Of a DNA stretch of 64,000 bases, positions 43,516 through 52,753 are shown piece after piece. Both the position numbers and the translations under genes were made by a program. The stretch is taken from the NCBI RefSeq assembly GCF_043641555.1, contig NZ_JBHZRJ010000001.1, positions 1,178,001 to 1,242,000 of the forward strand, given 5' to 3'. The notes under the pieces are model-generated. The model was not told the DNA's origin. It made no database searches and worked only from the letters and a program-made list of their open reading frames with translations. Positions within the stretch are counted from its first letter, which is position 1; each line of letters begins with the position of its first letter. Origin of the DNA: Saccharospirillum alexandrii_A (lineage in GTDB: Bacteria > Pseudomonadota > Gammaproteobacteria > Pseudomonadales > Natronospirillaceae).

Positions 43516-44442
43516 ATGAACGTGATCTTTGTCAGTCGGCGTCATAGCCGTTCCAGAACGTTATCGTTGCCACTGCTGGTGGCATTCCTGGTGTTGATCG
43601 CGATCAGCCTGATGGGCAGTGGCGCCTACATGGTGCACCTCTGGTATCAGGACGATACGCCCCTGGTAATGGATTCCCGGGCGGTTCAGGCCTGGCAGGA
43701 GCGTATGGCGTTCCAAAAAGAAGAGCTTGAACGTACCCGCAGTTATACCGAAGATCAGATTCGTGCCCTAACCGTAAAACTCGCCCAACAGCAATCCCGT
43801 CTGACCCGCCTCGACGCACTCGGTGAACGCCTGGTTAACGTTGCCAAGCTTGAAGACGGCGAGTTTGATTTCAGCATCGACCCGGCCGTAGGTGGTCCGG
43901 AAAGTGATGTCGGCGATGCCTATTCACCGCCCGATTTCGTGAATGCCCTCAATGAGCTCTCCAGCCTGATCGACAGTCGCGAGCAGCAATTGTCTGTTCT
44001 GGACTCACTGCTGGGCGACCGCAAAATACAATCCTCTACCTTTGTTGCCGGCCGCCCTATCGAGCGCGGCTGGATGAGCTCCCGTTATGGCTACCGGAAT
44101 GACCCTTTCAATGGCAACGTAGCCTGGCACGACGGGGTCGACTTTGCTGGTAAAGAAGGCTCGAACGTCATTGCCGTCGCTGCCGGCGTGGTTACCTGGG
44201 CGAGCGATCGATATGGCTACGGTAATCTGGTCGAAGTAAACCATGGCAATGGTTATGTCACCCGCTATGCCCATGCCCGGGAAATATTGGTTAACGTAGG
44301 CGATGTGATCAGCAAGGGCGATGTTGTCGCTCTGATGGGCAGCACCGGCCGCTCGACTGGCCCGCATGTGCATTTTGAAGTGCTGCACCGTGACAAGTCG
44401 GTTGATCCGGCAAAATACATCGATCGCGTTGCCCGGTTTTAG
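43516..44442 (+). CDS. M23/LytM-family peptidoglycan endopeptidase
   Basis: 308 residues. One transmembrane segment (about 17-42), a coiled-coil region (about 55-110), then a C-terminal LytM domain. The zinc-site set is complete: His205 and Asp209 (WHDGVDF), His253 (YAHA), and His284 and His286 (GPHVHFEV). So, unlike the degenerate activators EnvC and NlpD, it is probably an active endopeptidase. Predicted inner-membrane anchor with a periplasmic enzyme domain. Located between lpxC and secA, where pseudomonads also have an M23 peptidase. Confidence 0.92.
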   Translation: MNVIFVSRRHSRSRTLSLPLLVAFLVLIAISLMGSGAYMVHLWYQDDTPLVMDSRAVQAWQERMAFQKEELERTRSYTEDQIRALTVKLAQQQSRLTRLDALGERLVNVAKLEDGEFDFSIDPAVGGPESDVGDAYSPPDFVNALNELSSLIDSREQQLSVLDSLLGDRKIQSSTFVAGRPIERGWMSSRYGYRNDPFNGNVAWHDGVDFAGKEGSNVIAVAAGVVTWASDRYGYGNLVEVNHGNGYVTRYAHAREILVNVGDVISKGDVVALMGSTGRSTGPHVHFEVLHRDKSVDPAKYIDRVARF

Positions 44443-44462
44443 CGCCCTGTCCGGGGCGTTTT
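44443..44462 (+). terminator. Intrinsic terminator after the M23 peptidase
   Basis: CGCCC, 6-nt loop, GGGCG and TTTT, directly after the stop codon and before secA. Confidence 0.65.
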
Positions 44463-44611
44463 GACCAAATAGACACCCCTCACCTTTTCGGGTGATGGCT
44501 CGAAAGCCCCCGCCAGACTATTTTTACAATTTCAAAGACAAGAGCACTTGCAGTCAGTATAGTTGACCACCACTAAGTCTTTGAATCGAATCTAAAAAAC
44601 GACACTCTCCT

Positions 44612-47356
44612 ATGTTCACGACACTGATGAAGAAGGTGGTCGGCTCCAAGAACGACCGCGAAATTAAGCGATTGGCCCGCCTGGTACAGCGAATTAACGT
44701 CCTGGAACCCGACATGGAACGCCTGTCTGACGACGAGATCAAAGGTCAGACGGCTGTATTTCGTGAACGGCTGGAAAAGGGTGACTCGCTCGATAGCCTA
44801 ATCCCCGAAGCCTTTGCATTGGTGCGGGAAGCAAGCCGCCGCGTGCTGGGTTTGCGCCATTTCGATGTGCAGATGATCGGCGGCATGGTACTCAACTCCG
44901 GCAAGATCGCCGAGATGAAGACCGGCGAGGGTAAAACCCTCGTAGCCACCCTGGCTGCCTACCTGAATGCCCTGCCTGCCAAGGGAGTTCACATCATCAC
45001 CGTGAACGACTATCTGGCACGGCGTGATGCGGAATGGATGCGACCTCTGTATGAAGCGCTAGGGCTGACGGTCGGCATTGTGGTCTCACAACAGGACCCG
45101 AACGAAAAGCGGGCCGCCTACCAGGCTGATATCACCTACGGTACCAACAACGAATTCGGCTTCGACTACCTGCGCGACAACATGGCATTCAGCCTGAAAG
45201 ACAAATTCCAGCGCGGCCAGGCTTTTGGCATTGTGGATGAAGTGGATTCCATTCTGATCGACGAAGCCAGGACTCCGCTGATCATCTCCGGCGCTGCCGA
45301 AGATTCCAGCGAACGCTACATTCAGGTTAATAAGCTGATTCCGTCGTTGAAACCGGCCAAAGAAGCGACCGAGGGTGAAGAAGCCGTAGATGGCGATTTC
45401 CTGGTCGATGAGAAGAATCGCTCCATTGAACTGACCGAGCAGGGTCATGACCGGGTTGAATCCCTGCTGCAGGATGCGGGTTTGCTACCAGAAGGCGAAT
45501 CCCTGTATGCACCGCACAATCTTCTGCTGTTTCATCACGTTACGGCGGGCCTGAAAGCCCACTACATGTTTCAGCGCAACGTCGACTACATTCTGCAAAA
45601 CGACCAGGTGGTCATTGTTGATGAGCACACCGGCCGCACCATGCCCGGACGCCGCTGGAGCGATGGTCTGCACCAGGCGGTAGAGGCCAAAGAAGGCCTG
45701 CAGGTTCAGAAAGAGAACCAGACGCTGGCATCAACCACCTTCCAGAACTATTTCCGGCTGTACGATAAGCTGTCTGGCATGACGGGCACGGCCGATACCG
45801 AAGCGTTTGAGCTTAACCAGATCTATGGCCTCGACGTGGTGGTGATACCGACCAACAAGCCCATTGCCCGTACTGACTTTAACGACCTGATTTTCCTGAC
45901 CGAACCTGAAAAATTCAATGCGGTGATTGAAGACATCATTGCCGAGCGCGACAAAAAGCGCCCGGTTCTGGTGGGTACAGCCTCGGTAGAGGCGTCGGAG
46001 AGAATCTCCGAGGCCCTGACCAAAGCCAAGGTGCCGCACAACATTCTGAACGCCAAGCAGCATGACCGGGAAGCTCAGGTGATTGCCCAGGCAGGGCAGC
46101 CCGGCGCTGTGACCATTGCGACCAACATGGCAGGGCGGGGTACCGACATCAAGCTCGGTGGTAACTGGGAAACCGAAGTGCTGGATCTCGACAGCGCCGA
46201 CCCCGATGCACTGGCACGCGCCGAGGCTGACTGGAAAGAACGCCACCAGACAGTAATTGAAGCCGGTGGTCTGCACATTATCGGCACCGAACGTCACGAA
46301 AGCCGCCGCATCGATAACCAGCTGCGTGGCCGTGCCGGTCGTCAGGGGGATCCGGGTTCGTCTCGCTTCTTCCTGTCGATGGAAGACAGCCTGATGCGGA
46401 TTTTCATGCCCGAGCGCATGAAGGGCATCATGCAATCGCTGGGCATGAAAGATGGTGAAGCCATTGAAGCGAAGATGGTCAGTAACGCCATCGAAAAAGC
46501 ACAGCGCAAGGTTGAAAACCGCAACTTCGACATCCGCAAACAGTTGCTGGAATACGACGATGTGGCCAATTCCCAGCGTCAGGTAGTGTATCAGCAGCGC
46601 GACGACCTGATGGCTGCCGACAGCATCGAAGATGTGATCGACAACGTTCGCAGCGACATCGTCAACGCTGAAATCAGCGAATACATTCCGCCGCAGAGCC
46701 TGCCCGAGCAATGGGATATTCCTGGCCTGGAAGGCGCGGTGCAAAAAGAATTCGGCGTGAAACTGCCGGTTCAGGAATGGCTGGATGCCGACGACCACCT
46801 GCACGAAGAGAAGCTGCGCGAACGTATCCTTGAAGCCGCCGTTGCTCACTACAAAGAGAAAGAATCGGTCGCGGGCCCACAGGCCCTGCGCCAGTTCGAA
46901 AAGCAGGTCATGTTGCAGGTGCTGGACCAACACTGGAAAGAGCACCTCTACAACATGGACCACCTGCGTCAGGGCATTCATTTGCGCGGTTATGCGCAGA
47001 AAAACCCCAAGCAGGAATACAAGCGCGAGTCGTTCGAGCTGTTTCAGGCCATGCTAGAGCAGGTTAAAGCCGATACCATTCGCATCCTGTCACACGTTCA
47101 AGTGCGTACGCCGGAAGAATCAGCCGAAGAAGAGCGCAAACGCCGCGAAGCTGCTATGGCTCGAATGAATTTCGAACACAGCAAGGCAACGCCGCTGGAA
47201 GACGCCGCCAAGGCGGAAGCCGACGCGGGTTCGGCGCCCGATACAGCGGCAGCCCAGGCTGCTCCGGCACGTCAGGCCCCCAAGGTGGGCCGCAACGAGC
47301 CCTGCCCCTGTGGTTCCGGCAAGAAGTACAAACACTGTCACGGAAAATTGAACTGA
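44612..47356 (+). CDS. secA: Preprotein translocase ATPase SecA
   Basis: ATP-driven motor that pushes secretory proteins through SecYEG. 914 residues. Walker A MKTGEGKT near residue 105, DEVDSILIDEARTPL (DEAD-like box), second motor domain with TNMAGRGTDIKLGG and QLRGRAGRQGDPG, helical scaffold, and the C-terminal zinc site CPCGSGKKYKHC that binds SecB. All parts are present. Argues for a SecB-type gammaproteobacterium. Confidence 0.99.
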   Translation: MFTTLMKKVVGSKNDREIKRLARLVQRINVLEPDMERLSDDEIKGQTAVFRERLEKGDSLDSLIPEAFALVREASRRVLGLRHFDVQMIGGMVLNSGKIAEMKTGEGKTLVATLAAYLNALPAKGVHIITVNDYLARRDAEWMRPLYEALGLTVGIVVSQQDPNEKRAAYQADITYGTNNEFGFDYLRDNMAFSLKDKFQRGQAFGIVDEVDSILIDEARTPLIISGAAEDSSERYIQVNKLIPSLKPAKEATEGEEAVDGDFLVDEKNRSIELTEQGHDRVESLLQDAGLLPEGESLYAPHNLLLFHHVTAGLKAHYMFQRNVDYILQNDQVVIVDEHTGRTMPGRRWSDGLHQAVEAKEGLQVQKENQTLASTTFQNYFRLYDKLSGMTGTADTEAFELNQIYGLDVVVIPTNKPIARTDFNDLIFLTEPEKFNAVIEDIIAERDKKRPVLVGTASVEASERISEALTKAKVPHNILNAKQHDREAQVIAQAGQPGAVTIATNMAGRGTDIKLGGNWETEVLDLDSADPDALARAEADWKERHQTVIEAGGLHIIGTERHESRRIDNQLRGRAGRQGDPGSSRFFLSMEDSLMRIFMPERMKGIMQSLGMKDGEAIEAKMVSNAIEKAQRKVENRNFDIRKQLLEYDDVANSQRQVVYQQRDDLMAADSIEDVIDNVRSDIVNAEISEYIPPQSLPEQWDIPGLEGAVQKEFGVKLPVQEWLDADDHLHEEKLRERILEAAVAHYKEKESVAGPQALRQFEKQVMLQVLDQHWKEHLYNMDHLRQGIHLRGYAQKNPKQEYKRESFELFQAMLEQVKADTIRILSHVQVRTPEESAEEERKRREAAMARMNFEHSKATPLEDAAKAEADAGSAPDTAAAQAAPARQAPKVGRNEPCPCGSGKKYKHCHGKLN

Positions 47357-47366
47357 GGGTGCAAGG

Positions 47367-48587
47367 ATGGCCGTTGGACAACCCAATACAGCCCCGCTGA
47401 TTCCGATCGACGGCGTCTCCATCGGTGTCGGTTGCGCGGGCATTAAGAAGCCCAACCGGCAAGACCTGGTGGTGTTCCAGTTGGCTCCGGGCAGTTCGGT
47501 GGCCGGGGTATTCACCACCAACGCTTTCTGTGCAGCACCGGTTATTGTCGCCCGTGAGCATCTGAAGCAGGGTGATATCCGTTGTCTGGTCATTAACACC
47601 GGAAATGCCAACGCCGGCACAGGCCAGCAGGGGCTAGAAGACGCCCATGAAACCTGTGCCCGCCTGGCCGCTTTGAAGCGTATTGAACCCGAGCAGGTGC
47701 TGCCGTTTTCAACCGGGGTTATTGGCGAATACTTGCCAATGCCCGCCATTGCCCAGGCATTGCCCAATGTGGTTGCCGCGATGAGCCCTAACCACTGGGC
47801 CGATGCAGCCAAAGGCATTCTGACTACCGATACCCGTGCCAAAGGCTGCTCGCGCCAGTTCGAATACCAGGACGAAACCATCACCGTCACCGGCATCGCC
47901 AAGGGGTCGGGCATGATCAAGCCCAATATGGCCACCATGCTGGGTTTTGTTGCCACCAATGCGAACGTCGCACCAGAGATCCTGCAGCAATTGCTGACGG
48001 CTGCGAATGAGCGCAGCTTTAACCGCATTACCGTCGACGGCGACACCTCAACCAACGACGCCTGCATTCTTATTGCCACCGGCCAGACCGAAGCCCCGAC
48101 TGTCACTTCGACAGACAGTGACGTTTACCGTCATTTGCTCAAGACGGTCTCGGAAGTCATGTTGGAGTTGGCGCAGGCCATCGTGCGGGATGGCGAAGGG
48201 GCAACCAAGTTTGTTGAGATTGCCGTCGAAGGCGCTAAAACCACTGAAGAAGCGCTCAGTGTAGCCTACACCATTGGCCACAGCCCACTGGTCAAGACTG
48301 CGCTTACCGCTTCAGATGCCAACTGGGGCCGCATTCTCGCCGCCGTGGGCCGCAGTGGCGTAGCAGAGCTCGACGTCGACCTGGTTGATATCTGGCTGGA
48401 TGATGTTCAAATCGTCAACAAAGGCGAGCGTGCCCCGGGTTACACTGAAGCGGCAGGCAGTGCCGTCGTGGCTCAGGAAGAGATTACCATTCGGGTTCAC
48501 CTGAACCGGGGCGAGGTCTCAGATCGGATCTGGACCACAGACTTGTCTCACGATTATGTCAGCATCAATGCAGACTACCGTAGTTAA
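47367..48587 (+). CDS. argJ: Bifunctional ornithine acetyltransferase / N-acetylglutamate synthase
   Basis: Recycles the acetyl group in arginine synthesis and may also make N-acetylglutamate. 406 residues. Self-cleavage site in KGSGMIKPNMATMLGF; the new N-terminal Thr is the nucleophile. Also NTGNANAGTGQQG and TVDGDTSTNDA. It starts 10 nt after secA and is followed 14 nt later by mutT, the secA-argJ-mutT order known in Pseudomonas. Confidence 0.97.
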   Translation: MAVGQPNTAPLIPIDGVSIGVGCAGIKKPNRQDLVVFQLAPGSSVAGVFTTNAFCAAPVIVAREHLKQGDIRCLVINTGNANAGTGQQGLEDAHETCARLAALKRIEPEQVLPFSTGVIGEYLPMPAIAQALPNVVAAMSPNHWADAAKGILTTDTRAKGCSRQFEYQDETITVTGIAKGSGMIKPNMATMLGFVATNANVAPEILQQLLTAANERSFNRITVDGDTSTNDACILIATGQTEAPTVTSTDSDVYRHLLKTVSEVMLELAQAIVRDGEGATKFVEIAVEGAKTTEEALSVAYTIGHSPLVKTALTASDANWGRILAAVGRSGVAELDVDLVDIWLDDVQIVNKGERAPGYTEAAGSAVVAQEEITIRVHLNRGEVSDRIWTTDLSHDYVSINADYRS

Positions 48588-48601
48588 AGGGTTGCGAGAC
48601 A

Positions 48602-49012
48602 TTGGCCAACACTCCTAAAAAAACCGTGCATGTTGCCGTTGGTATGGTGGTGCGTGATGGCCAGGTGCTCATCGCCAAGCGTCAGGATCACCAGCATCAG
48701 GGTGGGCTCTGGGAATTTCCCGGTGGCAAGGTAGAGGCCGGTGAAACCACGGCCCAGGCACTGATTCGCGAATTTCAGGAAGAAGTTGGCCTGATCCTAG
48801 ATCCCGAGCAAATGACGCCTTTGATGGAGCTTCCCTTCGACTACGGCGACAAAACTGTTCTACTGGACACCTGGGTGTGCCACAGCACTGAGGGTGTTGC
48901 TCGGGGCTGCGAAGGGCAGCTAGTTCAATGGGTGGCTATCGATGAGCTCGACGGTTACACCTTCCCCGAAGCCAATGCAGAATTGATCTCGAGATTCCGG
49001 CAATCACGTTAG
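48602..49012 (+). CDS. mutT: MutT-type Nudix hydrolase (8-oxo-dGTP)
   Basis: Cleans oxidised nucleotides from the precursor pool. 136 residues. The Nudix box is complete (GGKVEAGETTAQALIREFQ followed by EEVGL). The first in-frame start is TTG at 48602, giving MANTPKK; a GTG at 48626 is an alternative. Assignment to MutT rather than another Nudix enzyme rests on length and the argJ context. Confidence 0.93.
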   Translation: MANTPKKTVHVAVGMVVRDGQVLIAKRQDHQHQGGLWEFPGGKVEAGETTAQALIREFQEEVGLILDPEQMTPLMELPFDYGDKTVLLDTWVCHSTEGVARGCEGQLVQWVAIDELDGYTFPEANAELISRFRQSR

Positions 49013-49041
49013 CATTGCGAGGGACGTGATCTAGGGGGCCG

Positions 49042-49071
49042 CTGAACAATTCCCCAGGGCTCAACGCGAGC
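49042..49071. repeat. Partial copy of the 51-kb inverted-repeat end
   Basis: CTGAACAATTCCCCAGGGCT and the next bases match the left arm of the element at 51030-51060 in most positions. Only one arm is recognisable, so this is a fragment or a diverged copy between mutT and the MFS gene. Confidence 0.45.
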
Positions 49072-49118
49072 CAAACCGCCACTGTCAAGAACGGGTATCA
49101 GGTGTCTGGAGGATAGTC

Positions 49119-49247
49119 ATGATCAAGTCCACCAGCCAATTTACTACCTCAGTTGGAAACCCAACGACAACTGCGCTTTCCCTTCGAAATCAGGCTATCG
49201 CATTGGCGCCGACCATAGAAAACGCGAGTCTTTCGAATTATGACTGA
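49119..49247 (+). CDS. 42-residue leader ORF overlapping the MFS transporter start
   Basis: ATG at 49119 preceded by GGAGGA with 5 nt spacing, the best ribosome site in this region. It runs 42 codons (MIKSTSQFTTSVGNPTTT at its start, NASLSNYD at its end) and stops at 49245-49247, a few bases inside the transporter gene, whose own ribosome site is weak. So it may couple or control translation of the transporter, as leader peptides do for some resistance genes. The peptide is Ser/Thr/Ala-rich and resembles nothing known to me. Confidence 0.45.
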   Translation: MIKSTSQFTTSVGNPTTTALSLRNQAIALAPTIENASLSNYD

Positions 49248-50706
49248 CCGTGTCGAACCCTGTTCACCGCAACAACGGCCCTGGGTGCTGGCGGCTACTA
49301 TCCTGGCCTCGGCGATGGCATTTATTGATGGCTCCGTGGTCACCATCGCCCTGCCGGTCATCCGCACCGATCTTGATGCCTCCCTCACAGAGATGCTCTG
49401 GGTGCTGAATGCCTATACCCTGCTGCTGGGGGCCCTGTTAATGGTCGGCGGTGGCGCAGGTGACCGCCTTGGCCGGCGCCGTGTGTTTCTGGCCGGTACT
49501 CTTCTTTTTGCGCTGGCATCGCTGCTCTGCGCTCTGGCACCCAGCCCGGAAGTGCTGATCGCTGGACGGGCCCTTAAAGGCATTGGTGCTGCACTGCTGG
49601 TTCCCCAAAGCCTGGCTATAATCTCGGCCAGTTATCCGGAAGGCGAACGCGGCCATGCCATTGGGCTTTGGGCCGGTGCTTCAGCGCTGACTACAGCCCT
49701 CGGTCCTGCTGTCGGCGGGTTTTTAATGGATCTGTTCAATTGGCGGGCGGCCTTCTGGATCAACCTGCCACTGGCCGCGCTGGTGGTGGTGCTAACCTTG
49801 GCTTTCATGCCTGAAACCCGCGACCGCTCCGTCAGCGGTCGACTCGACTGGGGTGGAACGCTGATCGCTTTTCTCGCTTGCGGGTCGCTGACGCTGGGGT
49901 TGACCTGGTTGACTGAATCGGAAGGGCGTCTCGCCCTGTCCCTTGCGCTGGTCTGCCTGGGGCTCGCTGGTTTGCTGGTTTTTTTCTGGTATGAAGGCCG
50001 GGCGGAGCAACCCCTGGCACCGACCGTATTGTTTCGAAGCCGGGCTTTTACCGGCACCAACCTGATGACCCTGCTGCTCTACGGGACACTGTCCGGCACC
50101 ATGTTTCTGGTGCCCATTGACCTGATAGAGTACCGGGGCCTGACGCCGACCCAGGTAGGGTTGGCGATGATGCCGTTTGGGCTGATTATTGGCTTGTTGT
50201 CGAGCCCAGCAGGCAAGCTGAGCGACCGGATAGGTGCTCGCCCGATGTTGCTTTGTGGTTCGTTGGTGGTGGCTGCAGGGGTTGCCGGGCTGGCATTTCA
50301 GTTCGACAACTTCTGGCTGGGCGTGGAACTGCCCCTGTGCATTATGGCGTTGGGCATGTCCATCGTCGTCTCTCCGCTGACGACGACGGTCATGAATTCG
50401 GTACCCGATGCCCGCGCAGGTACCGCTTCAGGCATCAATAACACGGCCAGTCGACTCGCGGGGCTGTTTGCCATCGCCGGAGCGGGTGCTTGTGCGGCTC
50501 TTCTTTTTCGAACCGTTAACCAGGAACAGCAGGGAGCATTTGGCCTGTTCCCCGATTCGGGTGCCAGTGGCTTTGAAGCCATTGTTAGCGCTTATCAACT
50601 GGCTTACGCGGGCAGCCTGGTCATGCTTGCAGCCGGCGCCCTGGGCGCGGCATTGATAGCCGCCTGGTGGATTCCCTCAAAATCGGACACTCAACCCATC
50701 TCTTAG
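49240..50706 (+). CDS. MFS drug-type transporter, DHA2 family
   Basis: 488 residues with about 14 hydrophobic segments, as in EmrB/QacA-type proton antiporters. Motif A is GDRLGRRRVFL after the second helix; motif C region GPAVGGFLMD. The N-terminus (ILASAMAFIDGSVVTIALPVI) is the standard DHA2 start. The substrate cannot be told; toxic compounds or dyes are usual. No adaptor (EmrA) gene or regulator is adjacent, but a leader ORF overlaps its start. Confidence 0.88.
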   Translation: MTDRVEPCSPQQRPWVLAATILASAMAFIDGSVVTIALPVIRTDLDASLTEMLWVLNAYTLLLGALLMVGGGAGDRLGRRRVFLAGTLLFALASLLCALAPSPEVLIAGRALKGIGAALLVPQSLAIISASYPEGERGHAIGLWAGASALTTALGPAVGGFLMDLFNWRAAFWINLPLAALVVVLTLAFMPETRDRSVSGRLDWGGTLIAFLACGSLTLGLTWLTESEGRLALSLALVCLGLAGLLVFFWYEGRAEQPLAPTVLFRSRAFTGTNLMTLLLYGTLSGTMFLVPIDLIEYRGLTPTQVGLAMMPFGLIIGLLSSPAGKLSDRIGARPMLLCGSLVVAAGVAGLAFQFDNFWLGVELPLCIMALGMSIVVSPLTTTVMNSVPDARAGTASGINNTASRLAGLFAIAGAGACAALLFRTVNQEQQGAFGLFPDSGASGFEAIVSAYQLAYAGSLVMLAAGALGAALIAAWWIPSKSDTQPIS

Positions 50707-50764
50707 ACGTCCTTTAATGTCGTACGTCTTCTATTGTGTTGCGTCTATAACTGTTCTGCATCTG

Positions 50765-50986
50765 TCAATGTTTCGCGTCATTGGAGGTCCAGCGTTCCAG
50801 GTCTTCGCTCATCATTTCGTCATAAGCCGGTTTGCCGGCGATTTTATGCCCTTCACTCGCCCACTCACCCAAATCTATCAGCTTGCACCGTTCCGAACAG
50901 AAGGGCCGCCAGGTATTGTCTTTTGAATAGGTAATGAGCTTCTTGCACGTGGGGCAGGGTACCTGAGGTGGCGCTTTGGCTGACAT
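50765..50986 (-). CDS. yacG: DNA gyrase inhibitor YacG
   Basis: 73-residue zinc protein that binds GyrB and inhibits gyrase in E. coli. Four cysteines at 11, 14, 30 and 34 (CPTC, then PFCSERC) form the zinc site, followed by IDLGEWASE. Downstream of coaE on the same strand, the conserved pilBCD-coaE-yacG order. A repeat element separates it from coaE. Confidence 0.94.
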   Translation of the reverse strand: MSAKAPPQVPCPTCKKLITYSKDNTWRPFCSERCKLIDLGEWASEGHKIAGKPAYDEMMSEDLERWTSNDAKH

Positions 50987-51020
50987 GCCGGTATTCCTCT
51001 TGATTCAATTCAGATTATTG

Positions 51021-51304
51021 AGGAGCCTCTGAACCATTCCCCCAGGGCTCTGCACGAGCTAAAAAAGTTCTGGCAAAAGGCGCACTTCGCAGCACAATGG
51101 CCGTAGCCCTTGTCAAGAAGTGCAACGCCGGGGCAGGACGTTTTAGCCGCGCCCTACGGGTGGTGCGGCATTCCGACTTTCCGAGGAACGTTGCCACCGC
51201 GTTGGACTCATTTGAAAGGTCCAGACATTCCTGCATGAGTCCGCCTTGTGGCAACGTCCCTCGGATAAGCCAGAGCACAGGGGGGAATGATTCAGAGGCT
51301 CCTC
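51021..51304. repeat. 284-bp inverted-repeat element between coaE and yacG
   Basis: Arms at 51021-51053 (GAGGAGCCTCTGAACCATTC and on) and 51271-51304 are inverted copies with few mismatches. Inside, GTTGCCAC and GGACTCA (about 51190-51212) pair with TGAGTCC and GTGGCAAC (about 51236-51256), so the unit folds into nested hairpins. No protein is recognisable. The right arm overlaps the coaE stop codon. A MITE-like or REP-like origin is likely. Confidence 0.6.
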
Positions 51305-51893
51305 AGGAGCTTTTTGCCACAAAGTGGCTATGCAATGCAAGAATGGCGGATTCCAGGTGGGCGAGTGTGCCAGTATTGTCTAAGCAATGCGTCGCTCGGG
51401 CCTGTTTGTCGGAGCGGCTCATCTGACTGTCGATTATCCGCTGTACCTGGTTCTCATCCACTCGGTCACGCTGAGTCACCCGCTGGCGCTGAACCGACTC
51501 CGGTACATCGATCAGAACTGTTTCATCGCACAAGGCATCCAGATTGTTCTCGAATAGCAAAGGAGCGACCAGAACCGAGTAGGGAGGTAGCTGCTGTTTC
51601 AACTGAGCGAGCATTTGCTCGCGGATCAGTGGGTGCAGCAAGGATTCGAGCCACACTCTATCGGCTGGTGAGGTGAATATTCGCTCACGCAGCAAGCCCC
51701 TGTTTAACTGGCCTTCAGGGGTCAGAATGTCCGAACCGAACTTTTCGGCGATGGCACTCAGTGCCGGTGAGCCTTTGGCGACCACGTCACGGGCGACGAC
51801 ATCGGCATCCACACAGCCAATGCCCAGTGATTCAAATACCCTGCTGGCCGCTGATTTTCCGGAACCAATGCCCCCGGTTAACCCTACAATCAT
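51303..51893 (-). CDS. coaE: Dephospho-CoA kinase
   Basis: Last step of coenzyme A synthesis. 196 residues from MIVGLTGG, the usual start; the open frame continues 23 codons upstream into pilD. P-loop GGIGSGKS (7-14), DADVVARDVV, and the lid region with QRVTQRDRVDE. The ATG overlaps the pilD stop by 4 nt. The stop lies in the arm of a repeat element. Confidence 0.95.
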   Translation of the reverse strand: MIVGLTGGIGSGKSAASRVFESLGIGCVDADVVARDVVAKGSPALSAIAEKFGSDILTPEGQLNRGLLRERIFTSPADRVWLESLLHPLIREQMLAQLKQQLPPYSVLVAPLLFENNLDALCDETVLIDVPESVQRQRVTQRDRVDENQVQRIIDSQMSRSDKQARATHCLDNTGTLAHLESAILALHSHFVAKSS

Positions 51894-52753
51894 GCAAAAC
51901 TGCCCAGATACCAGGCGGTGATGGTATTGCCCCAGAATACATAGACCAGAGCCGCCCCGCACAGATAGGGGCCAAACGGGATGGGAATTTGCCGTTCACG
52001 CCCCATAAAGGCAATGAGAGCAATGCCAACAACAGCACCCACCAGCGAAGACAGCAGAATAATGAGCGGCAAGGCCCCCCAGCCAAACCAGGCGCCAAAG
52101 GCGGCAAACAGCTTGAAATCACCGTAGCCCATGCCTTCCTTGCCGGTCAGCAACTTAAAGGCCCAATAGATGCTCCAAAGCGACAGATAGCCAGCAACGG
52201 CGCCGATGACGGCTTGCTCCAACGGAACGAAGGTGTTCCCAAGGTTAAGCAGCAGCCCCAGCCACAATAACGGCAGGGTGATCGAATCTGGCAGCAACTG
52301 GTGATCGACATCAATCATCGTCATTGCGATCAGTGCCCAAAAAAGGACCAGTAAGGCGGCCGTTTGAACAGTGGCCCCAAACTGCCAAGCCAGTGCCAGC
52401 GAGAGCAGGCCAGTCGTAAGCTCAATAATAGGGTAGCGGGGCGAAATCCGGGTTTTACACTGTGAGCATTTACCGCCCAGCACCAGGTAGCTGATAACGG
52501 GGATATTCTCCCAAGCACGTATCTGGTGACCGCATGACGGGCAGGTGGAGTCTGGCTTGATCAGGTCAAATCTAGTCTGTTCCGGCTCATCCACACCAGC
52601 CATCTCGGCGGCTTCGCGCGCCCAGGCGTTTTGCATCATCACTGGTAGGCGGTAGATCACCACGTTCAAGAAGCTGCCCACCAGCAACCCCAATACTAAA
52701 ACGGTCGCCAGCAGGGCGACCGTGTTGGATTGCAGAAGTTCGAAAAATGCCAT
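51890..52753 (-). CDS. pilD: Prepilin peptidase / N-methyltransferase PilD
   Basis: Cleaves the leader of type IV pilins (and type II secretion pseudopilins) and methylates the new N-terminal Phe. 287 residues. Zinc-site cysteines 71, 74, 96 and 99; catalytic aspartates Asp148 (MIDVDHQLLPD) and Asp212 (GMGYGDFKL); about eight transmembrane helices. It should process both mini-pilins encoded nearby (leaders end in Gly before Phe). Overlaps pilC and coaE. Confidence 0.96.
   Translation of the reverse strand: MAFFELLQSNTVALLATVLVLGLLVGSFLNVVIYRLPVMMQNAWAREAAEMAGVDEPEQTRFDLIKPDSTCPSCGHQIRAWENIPVISYLVLGGKCSQCKTRISPRYPIIELTTGLLSLALAWQFGATVQTAALLVLFWALIAMTMIDVDHQLLPDSITLPLLWLGLLLNLGNTFVPLEQAVIGAVAGYLSLWSIYWAFKLLTGKEGMGYGDFKLFAAFGAWFGWGALPLIILLSSLVGAVVGIALIAFMGRERQIPIPFGPYLCGAALVYVFWGNTITAWYLGSFA

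Noticed and set aside
44478..44494. CACC-GGTG hairpin upstream of secA
   Set aside because: Only a 4-5 bp stem and no T-run; too weak to call.
45731..46981. 416-codon open frame on the minus strand
   Set aside because: Antisense shadow of secA, with no ribosome site or recognisable domain.
51097..51426. 109-codon plus-strand frame in the 51-kb repeat
   Set aside because: Runs across the inverted-repeat element and into antisense coaE; no ribosome site or homology.
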